Positions 57,686 to 64,000 of a DNA stretch of 64,000 bases are shown here, one piece after another; the first letter of the stretch is position 1; every line of letters begins with the position of its first letter. The notes beneath the pieces are model-generated. The model worked only from the letters and a program-made list of their open reading frames with translations, made no database searches and was not told the DNA's origin. Made by a program: the position numbers and the translations under genes. The stretch comes from CAVQMC01 sp963713505 (GTDB taxonomy: Bacteria > Bacteroidota > Ignavibacteria > Ignavibacteriales > Ignavibacteriaceae). The stretch is taken from NCBI GenBank assembly GCA_963713505.1, contig CAVQMC010000016.1, forward strand, positions 1-64,000. The letters are read 5' to 3'.

Positions 57686-58417
57686 TTATTGTACCTTACT
57701 TTATATAAAAATAATCCTTTGGCCGGAACAGATTCTGCAGCTGCTTCCCTATTTTTTGCTTCAATTACTTTTATTAAATATTCTTTAGGATTTTCCAGTT
57801 TAACAGCATTTAATAAAGTTCCGACAATTGTTCTAACCATTCCATGCAAAAATCTATCGGCTTCTATCAGAAAAAAAATCAAACCATTCGACTCTTTCCA
57901 TTCAGCAGTATAAATTTCACAAACTTTATTTTTTGTTTCTGTTTGTTTTTTTGAAAATGAAGTAAAATCTTTTTTACCTGTAAGAATTTTGCCGAGATTA
58001 TTTAAGATGTTCAATATTTAAGCTATCATGATAAAAATATGAATATCGATCGAAAAAAGGAGATTTGTATTTAGAAAATAGATAAAAATAACTTCTCTTT
58101 ACAGCATCAAATCTAGCATGAAAATCTTCTTCTTTTTTTTCAATTTTTATGATGGAAATATCTTTAGGTAAAATCGAATTTAATGAATAATTAAATTTGA
58201 AAGTATCCAAATCATGAAAAGTTTGAAAATTTGCAATTTGTCCCCATGCGTGAACTCCTGCATCAGTTCGTCCGGACCCGATTAAATTGATTTCATCTTT
58301 TAAAATTATTTTAATTGCATCGCTTATTTTCTGCTGAACAGTCTCGGCATTTTGCTGAAATTGCCAGCCGGCATAGTTAGTTCCGTCATATTGAATTGTG
58401 AGTTTATAGTTATTCAA
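57682..58417 (-). CDS. truA: tRNA pseudouridine(38-40) synthase TruA (one frame break near 58005)
   Basis: TruA makes pseudouridine at positions 38-40 of tRNA. The first 139 residues (to 57998) carry YDGTNYAGWQFQ near residue 10 and the catalytic Asp in GSGRTDAGVHAWGQ near 49. The second piece has DFTSFSKKQTETKNKVCEIY, EADRFLHGMVRTIVGTLL and SVPAKGLFLYKVRY, the usual TruA end. The pieces overlap near 58005, where one extra base explains the shift. The corrected length of about 244 residues is normal. It overlaps the SDR gene by 4 bases. Confidence 0.93.
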
Positions 58418-58536
58418 AAATACACCGCAATATTTTGTGACTCTATTTACTGAAAGAATGGATTTTCAATTATAATTTAAGTGATAACTTAATTACATTT
58501 ACAAAAATCTTAAAAAAATGAATGAAATAAAAAATC

Positions 58537-59010
58537 ATGAAAAATAATATAATTTATTTAGTATTAATTACTTCAGCAGTATTATTTATAACGGGCTGCA
58601 GTGAAAAAAATAATCAAAACAATTCGGGAATTGATACAACATTATCCGATAACATTTTTCTGCAGGATCCTGCAGTAGATAGTCTCTTTTCAATCGGGAA
58701 AGATTACACTTTCAAAGAAAAAAACTTATACAAAGGAGAATTAAAAAACAGAATAAATGCATTTTCAAATGAAATTGAAAGATTAAGATATAAGTTTAAT
58801 ACTTCCTCTTCAATTGATAAGGAAGGTTATAATGCTATGATTAAAGATATGGAAATGAAAAGAGACACTTTGCAAAGCAGGTTAAATAAAATCGATTTAA
58901 TTCAAAAAGAAAAATGGGAAGATTTTAAAGCTGATATAGATTCGATGCTGAATAATGAAAAAAGCAGTTATAAAAATTGGAAAGAAAAAGTATCGCCTCA
59001 AAATAAATAA
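58537..59010 (+). CDS. Putative lipoprotein with coiled coil
   Basis: The 157-residue protein has a signal sequence and lipobox LFITGC ending at Cys21, so it is probably an outer-membrane or periplasmic lipoprotein. Residues 60-150 are charged and helical (KNRINAFSNEIERLRYKF, MIKDMEMKRDTLQSRLNKI), with heptad spacing that suggests a coiled coil. No family is recognised. It is convergent with the MgtC/DUF4010 gene, 10 bases away, and stands alone on the plus strand. Confidence 0.75.
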   Translation: MKNNIIYLVLITSAVLFITGCSEKNNQNNSGIDTTLSDNIFLQDPAVDSLFSIGKDYTFKEKNLYKGELKNRINAFSNEIERLRYKFNTSSSIDKEGYNAMIKDMEMKRDTLQSRLNKIDLIQKEKWEDFKADIDSMLNNEKSSYKNWKEKVSPQNK

Positions 59011-59020
59011 TGAAAAGGAA

Positions 59021-60331
59021 TTAAATTAAAACATAAATTAAATAAATAATGGATAATAGGTTCATTACGCCTAATCCGCTGAGTGTATATTTTTTTAATT
59101 CCTTGTCGCCGAAAATTAAAGCAATAACGGATTTAACTATTGTATTTGAAATAAGAGCAATTATAATAGCAGGTATAGCTACGTTTTCAGTAATATTTTG
59201 AGAAGTAAGTTTGGCAATAGAAATAGTTATTGCATCAACACTAGTAATTCCGGCCAAAGCACTGGCAGCAAAAGTTCCTCCGCTTCCCAAATACATTTGA
59301 GCAGCTTTTGCAACTAAAATTATAATTGCAAAAATTAATCCAAATAATAAAGCAGATTTTAGTTCAAAAGGATTTTTCATTTTCAGTGAACTGTCTGAAT
59401 GATTTACAAATTTTTTAGAAAGAAATAAACTAACAATAACACCGGACAAAGCGAAAACCAGAAGTGGAAGCCAAAGATAATCAATAAGTGAAATATTAAT
59501 AATTAAAAGAACAATAAATACGCGTAAATACATAACTGTTGATGCTAAGATTATTCCAATCGAGAGTTTTCCTCCGGCATCGGAAATTTCTTTACTTCTT
59601 CTGGCAAATGAATAAGTTACAACCGTGCTGGAAACCAGTCCTCCCATTAAACCCGTTAAAGGAATTCCTCTTTCCTGTCCTACAATTTTTATAAGAACAT
59701 ATCCGACAAAACTGATTCCGCTTACAAGTATGACCATATACCAAATTAGTCTGGGATTTAAAACATTCAGCGGTCCGTAAGTTTTATCAGGCAGTAAAGG
59801 AAGTATAATAACAGTTATTAGTGCAAGTTTTAATGTTGCATAAAGATCTTCTTCACTTACTTTTCCAACAAAAGTATGAAGCTGCAATTTTAAAGTAAGG
59901 AAAATTGTAGTAATCACCGCAATTATTGAAGCAAGAATAATAAAATTCCAATAGACCAAAGAGCCTAAAAGAAAAACAATGAAAGTTGTAATTTCCGAAG
60001 TTCCGCCAAGTCTTCCATTCTTTGCCGAAAAAATATGCGAGGTTGTAACCAAAGCTGAAAAACCAATAAAAAATGCAAAATATGTCCAATAAGATGTAAT
60101 AGAGCTAATTAATGCTGCAATAAATCCGAATATAGCTATTAGAGGAAAAGTTCTTATTCCGGCAAAGGTTTTTTCTTCGGAAGGACGCGAATGTTCACGT
60201 TCTAAACCGATAAAAGCCCCAATAAGAATGGTAATTAACAATTTTTGAAAAAGGATAAAAATGTCCTGAGTTCCTAAATCGGAATGAAGTGTATTTAAAT
60301 ATTCTGGTAGAAATTTTAGGGAATCCTGCAT
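59021..60331 (-). CDS. MgtC/SapB and DUF4010 membrane protein
   Basis: The 436-residue protein has an MgtC/SapB domain at residues 30-150 with LLITILIGAFIGLEREHSR and KTFAGIRTFPLIAIFGFI. A DUF4010 domain follows (residues 180-400) with LLPDKTYGPLNVLNPRLIW, GISFVGYVLIKIVG and GLMGGLVSSTVVTYSFARRS. About 11-12 membrane spans are expected. The fusion is common in bacteria. Transport or ion-sensing roles are proposed for MgtC-like proteins, but none is established for this fusion. The frame is intact. Confidence 0.88.
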   Translation of the reverse strand: MQDSLKFLPEYLNTLHSDLGTQDIFILFQKLLITILIGAFIGLEREHSRPSEEKTFAGIRTFPLIAIFGFIAALISSITSYWTYFAFFIGFSALVTTSHIFSAKNGRLGGTSEITTFIVFLLGSLVYWNFIILASIIAVITTIFLTLKLQLHTFVGKVSEEDLYATLKLALITVIILPLLPDKTYGPLNVLNPRLIWYMVILVSGISFVGYVLIKIVGQERGIPLTGLMGGLVSSTVVTYSFARRSKEISDAGGKLSIGIILASTVMYLRVFIVLLIINISLIDYLWLPLLVFALSGVIVSLFLSKKFVNHSDSSLKMKNPFELKSALLFGLIFAIIILVAKAAQMYLGSGGTFAASALAGITSVDAITISIAKLTSQNITENVAIPAIIIALISNTIVKSVIALIFGDKELKKYTLSGLGVMNLLSIIYLIYVLI

Positions 60332-60660
60332 TTTTTGTAAATGTAAATCGATTTTTTTAACAATATGGCGTTAATGTATAATTACATATTTGATAATATA
60401 AATTATTCTCCGAAAATATTAAATAATTTTGAAATTTTAGTTGAATCTTTGGTTATTTTTTCAAACGTTTAAAATAAGGTTAAAATATTTTACCATTGTG
60501 AAATATTTTATTTAATATAGTATTTATTAAATATTTAAGAGTCATATTGTTGATAAAAATTTCTGAATTATGATGTGATAAAATGATCAACTTAATTTTT
60601 CAATATCGGGAAGTTGTTTTACATCAAATATTATTATTAATTATTTATTGAATATACGTT
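60332..60660. other. Intergenic region between divergent genes
   Basis: This 329-bp AT-rich spacer precedes the small frame and histidine kinase gene. No RNA gene, hairpin terminator or clear promoter was recognised. Confidence 0.5.
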
Positions 60661-60756
60661 ATGGCTCAATTTGTCTTTAATATTTTTAATGGCGGAAAAT
60701 ACAGGTCCACACTCGTATCTTTTTTGACTACACTAATATTCGGAAGTAAAATTTAA
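60661..60756 (+). CDS. Possible 31-aa leader peptide coupled to the histidine kinase gene
   Basis: A 31-codon frame starts at ATG 60661 (MAQFVFNIFNGGKYRSTLVS) and ends at TAA 60756, and the kinase ATG shares its last base (TAATG). The kinase start has no good ribosome site, so translational coupling would make sense. The small frame also lacks a clear Shine-Dalgarno. It may be real or chance. Confidence 0.3.
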   Translation: MAQFVFNIFNGGKYRSTLVSFLTTLIFGSKI

Positions 60757-63700
60757 TGCAGAGTTTATTTCACAAAATATTTGAACACTCTGAGTATCCC
60801 CAAATTATTTTTAATTCCACAAATGGAATTTTGATAGATATGAATGCATCCGCCAGGAAATTATTCGGATATGAAAAGAAAGACATTACAAAACTAAATA
60901 AGATTGAATTAATCTTTGAAGAAGATGTAGATTTATTTTATTCGACATTACAAAATACGATTAATAATGGGAATTCCAGAATTGAAAACTTTAAGTTAAA
61001 GTTAAAAAACGGAAATAAATTTGAATCTCCAATAGAATTACAATTATATAAAAACGAAGAACAAAATGAAGAATTTATAGTTGAATTTATTCATGGGAAA
61101 AATTATACTAAAAAATCAGATGATATAGATTATTCAACAATTTTAAATGCACTCCCGGATTTATATTTTAATCTTACCCATGAAGGAAAAATTTTAAACT
61201 ACTACACTAATGATGAACGCTATTTATATATAAAACCGGAAAAATTTTTAAATAAAAAAATACAAGATGTTCTCCCAAAGAATATTGGTAGACTATTTGA
61301 TAAAGCAATTTCGGAATTAAATGAAATTGGACATGTAGGACAATTTGAATATGAATTAGACGTTCCTGCCGGAGAGAAAGTATTTGAGGCTAGGCTGGTC
61401 TTAACTCAGGAATCGAAAATAATTGCAGTCATCCGCGATGTTACTGATAAGTCAAAAACTTCCAAAGAATTAAATGAAAACAGAAGGATGCTTTCCACAC
61501 TTCTTAAACATCTTCCAGGAATGGCATATAAATGTAAGTTTGATAAATACTGGACAATGGAATTCGTTAGCGACGGCTGTAAAAATTTAACCGGTTATAA
61601 ACCCGATGACCTTATTATGAACAGAATAATACCTTATTCTGAAATAATAAATCCTGCGGACAGAGAACATGTATTAGCAGAAGTGCAAAATTCAGTAGTT
61701 GAAGATAGACCTTTCCAAATTATCTACAGAATAATTACAAAAGATAATACTGAAAAATGGGTTTGGGAACAGGGTAACTCTGTAAGAGATGAAAATAGAA
61801 AAATTGTCGCCCTGGAAGGTTTCATAACCGATATTACTGCACAAAGGATTGCACAAGAAGCTTTAGAAAACAGCGAATACAAATTTAAGTCTCTTGTAGA
61901 AGATTCTTTCGTCGGAGTTTATATAATTCAAAATGATAAATTTATCTATGTAAATCCTTCATTTGCAAAAATTTTTGGTTACAGCCAGGAAGAAATAATA
62001 GGCAGAAAAAAAGTACTGGATCTGGTTGATGGTGATGATAAATCATTAGTTAATGAAAATGTTAGAAAACGTTTTGATAATGAAATTGAAGTGATCAGGT
62101 ATGCTTTCAAAGGTGTAAAAAAAGATCATACAAAAATCGATGTGGAAGTTATCGGTTCAATAACCGTTTACAATAATAAAAAGGCTATTATTGGAACATT
62201 ACTGGATATAACTGAACGATTAAAATCTGAAAAACTAATTAAAGAAAATGAAGAAAGATTCAGATTGTTGTTTGAAAATATGCTCGATGCAACAATGTTT
62301 GTTAATTGGAATGGTGATATTTTATTTGCAAATAAAGCAGCTGCCAAATTATTTGCTTTGGGTTCTTCAAATGAATTGATGGGTTTGAATATTTTCACTT
62401 TTATACACAAAAATTTCCAGGATACAATTAAAAAAGAATTAAGAGAAGTTAAAGAAGGAAGAGGAGGATTTTTATCTGAAGCAAAAATTATAACAGGTAA
62501 AAATGAAGAAAAGTGGATTGAAAGTCTCGGAACAAAAATGACTTTAAACGATATTTCTGCTGATTTGATATCTATAAGAGACATAACAGGAAGAAAACAA
62601 GCTGAAGAAAGATTGGAATTATTAAACACAGCTCTTCAATCTGCAGCTAATGGAATACTTATAACTTCAAATGAAGGTAAAATAATCTGGACAAATAGAG
62701 CTTTTACCACATTAACCGGGTATTATCCTGAAGAAGTAATAGGCAAAAATACCCGTATTCTAAAATCCGGTAAAATGGATAAAGAGTTCTATACAAATCT
62801 TTGGAATACAATTACTTCCGGCAAGGTATGGCATGGAGAAATTACAAATAGAAAAAAAGACGGCACAATTTATATTGAAGAAATGACAATTACTCCTGTT
62901 AAAAATCCCTCTACAAATGAAAAATATTTTATATCCGTAAAACAGGATATTACAAAAAGGAAAAAAGTAGAAAACGAATTAAAATCTGCCAAAGAATATG
63001 CAGAGGAAATGAGTAAATTAAAATCCATATTCCTTGCAAATATGAGCCACGAAATTAGAACCCCGTTAGTTGGTATATTAGGATTTGCAGAAATGCTTAG
63101 TGAAGAATTAATCGATAAAGACCAAAAGGAAATGAGTCAGTCAATTCTTTCCAGCGGTCAAAGATTAATGGAAACATTAAATTTTATACTTGATCTTTCC
63201 AAGATAGAAGCTAAAAAATTAAAAGTTTCTTATAAAGAAATAAATATCGCCGATATTGTAAACGATACATTAAAAACTTTCCAAAGCATAATAAAGCAAA
63301 AGGGATTATATCTTAAATCAGTTATTGAAGATGAAGCAATAACAGCACAAGTTGATGCACAATTATTAAGAGGAATTTTAAATAACTTAACAAATAACGC
63401 AATTAAATTTACAGATCACGGCGGAGTTACAATTGAAATATTTAAACTTAATCTTGATGAAAGAGATTGGGTTGGAATTAAAATTATAGATACCGGGATA
63501 GGAATTCCTAAAGCAAAACAAGATATTATTTTTGAAGAGTTCAGACAGGTGAGTGAAGGCCTGGACAGAAAATATGAGGGGACAGGATTGGGTCTGACAA
63601 TAACAAAAAGATTTGTTGAAGAACTTAACGGACGAATAAAATTACACAGCGAACCCGGGAAAGGAACAACATTCGAAATATTACTGCCTAAAACATTAGA

Positions 63701-64000
63701 AGAAAAAGAAGAAGTTATTGAAATGGTTGATAAGCCTGCAAGTACAGAAATCTCACTTCCCTCTTCTCAAAAGCTTCATGAGGCTTTATTGGTTGAAAAT
63801 GACGAGGCTAGTATTGATGTTACAAAGTCATTCTTAAAGGAAATTTGTAATATTGATGTAGTTAAAGACGGAGATACTGCTTTAAAAGAGGCTACCGGAA
63901 AAAAATATGAAATTATTTTTATGGATATTGATTTAGGCTGGGGAATGAACGGAATGGAAGTAACACAGGAAATTAAAAAACTTCCGCAATATAAAAACGT
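60756..64000 (+). CDS. Multi-PAS hybrid sensor histidine kinase (runs off right edge)
   Basis: The frame is open from ATG 60756 to the window end, at least 1081 codons, with no break. About six PAS/PAC modules fill residues 1-745, with turns such as ASARKLFGYEKKDI, CKNLTGYKPDDLI, FAKIFGYSQEEIIGR and FTTLTGYYPEEVIGKN. HisKA follows with His765 in NMSHEIRTPL, then the ATPase domain with NNLTNNAIKFT near 873, DTGIGIP and GTGLGLTI. A receiver domain starts near residue 1010 with phosphoacceptor Asp1057 in FMDIDLG. No membrane span or periplasmic domain is seen, so it is a cytoplasmic sensor, perhaps of redox or small ligands. The signal and output are unknown, and further domains may lie beyond the edge. 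Confidence 0.93.
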   Translation, partial: MQSLFHKIFEHSEYPQIIFNSTNGILIDMNASARKLFGYEKKDITKLNKIELIFEEDVDLFYSTLQNTINNGNSRIENFKLKLKNGNKFESPIELQLYKNEEQNEEFIVEFIHGKNYTKKSDDIDYSTILNALPDLYFNLTHEGKILNYYTNDERYLYIKPEKFLNKKIQDVLPKNIGRLFDKAISELNEIGHVGQFEYELDVPAGEKVFEARLVLTQESKIIAVIRDVTDKSKTSKELNENRRMLSTLLKHLPGMAYKCKFDKYWTMEFVSDGCKNLTGYKPDDLIMNRIIPYSEIINPADREHVLAEVQNSVVEDRPFQIIYRIITKDNTEKWVWEQGNSVRDENRKIVALEGFITDITAQRIAQEALENSEYKFKSLVEDSFVGVYIIQNDKFIYVNPSFAKIFGYSQEEIIGRKKVLDLVDGDDKSLVNENVRKRFDNEIEVIRYAFKGVKKDHTKIDVEVIGSITVYNNKKAIIGTLLDITERLKSEKLIKENEERFRLLFENMLDATMFVNWNGDILFANKAAAKLFALGSSNELMGLNIFTFIHKNFQDTIKKELREVKEGRGGFLSEAKIITGKNEEKWIESLGTKMTLNDISADLISIRDITGRKQAEERLELLNTALQSAANGILITSNEGKIIWTNRAFTTLTGYYPEEVIGKNTRILKSGKMDKEFYTNLWNTITSGKVWHGEITNRKKDGTIYIEEMTITPVKNPSTNEKYFISVKQDITKRKKVENELKSAKEYAEEMSKLKSIFLANMSHEIRTPLVGILGFAEMLSEELIDKDQKEMSQSILSSGQRLMETLNFILDLSKIEAKKLKVSYKEINIADIVNDTLKTFQSIIKQKGLYLKSVIEDEAITAQVDAQLLRGILNNLTNNAIKFTDHGGVTIEIFKLNLDERDWVGIKIIDTGIGIPKAKQDIIFEEFRQVSEGLDRKYEGTGLGLTITKRFVEELNGRIKLHSEPGKGTTFEILLPKTLEEKEEVIEMVDKPASTEISLPSSQKLHEALLVENDEASIDVTKSFLKEICNIDVVKDGDTALKEATGKKYEIIFMDIDLGWGMNGMEVTQEIKKLPQYKN

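Noticed and set aside
1..64000. Insertion sequences, prophage or integrative element
   Set aside because: No transposase, integrase, phage gene or flanking direct repeats were found; the window reads as core chromosome plus exported-protein genes.

Overview
The window is AT-rich DNA from a Bacteroidota/Chlorobi-group bacterium, most likely an Ignavibacteria relative. The evidence is two exported proteins ending in an Asn-Pro-Phe-Asn-Pro-Ser type C-terminal secretion tag, a 31-residue AURKAIP1/COX24-like ribosomal protein, a dcw cluster with meso-DAP type MurE, and candidate TAnnTTTG promoter elements. This placement is inferred from gene content; no database search was possible.

Layout. 1-3123 (minus) is the N-terminal part of a secreted protein built from near-identical 564-bp tandem repeats that runs off the left edge. 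3742-7078 (minus) is a broken gene for an exported multidomain beta-helix protein. 7765-9160 (minus) holds DinB-like, GNAT and small genes. 9674-12377 (plus) is a larE-larB-larC operon for the nickel-pincer nucleotide cofactor, without larA. 12460-15971 holds a membrane protein, YajQ, a C-terminal-half DnaE2-like protein with a palindrome at its start, and a CPXCG protein. 15998-32575 (minus) is the division and cell-wall cluster: mraZ-rsmH-ftsL-ftsI-murE-murF-mraY-murD-ftsW-murG-(unnamed membrane protein)-murC-ftsQ-ftsA-ftsZ-(49-aa membrane protein). It has three MraZ boxes in front of mraZ and lacks murB and ddl. 32837-34981 contains small proteins, tRNA-Thr(CGT), HU and a zinc-ribbon/TPR protein. 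35613-37693 is a secreted S9 peptidase. 37840-41072 (plus) is a copper module: an HMA-AraC fusion regulator, a CopZ-like chaperone and a CopA-like ATPase. 41058-46140 (minus) holds a GMP reductase/IMPDH-like enzyme, oligoendopeptidase F, an exported tagged protein, a lipoprotein and a DUF4286 protein. 46352-53085 (plus) holds an M23-like peptidase, gatB, lepB and an M16 pair. 53082-58417 (minus) holds a polysaccharide deacetylase-like protein, crotonase, membrane proteins, fabG-like SDR and truA. 58537-60331 holds a lipoprotein and an MgtC/DUF4010 protein. 60756-64000 is the start of a six-PAS hybrid histidine kinase.

A strong overall pattern: at least a dozen genes, several of them essential in other bacteria (rsmH, murC, murF), are interrupted by frameshifts. 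In essentially every case the break is explained by one extra base, and restoring the frame recovers the family's expected C-terminus and the overlap or spacing with the next gene. Insertion errors in the assembled sequence are the simplest explanation, so most broken genes are annotated as single genes with frame breaks, not as pseudogenes.
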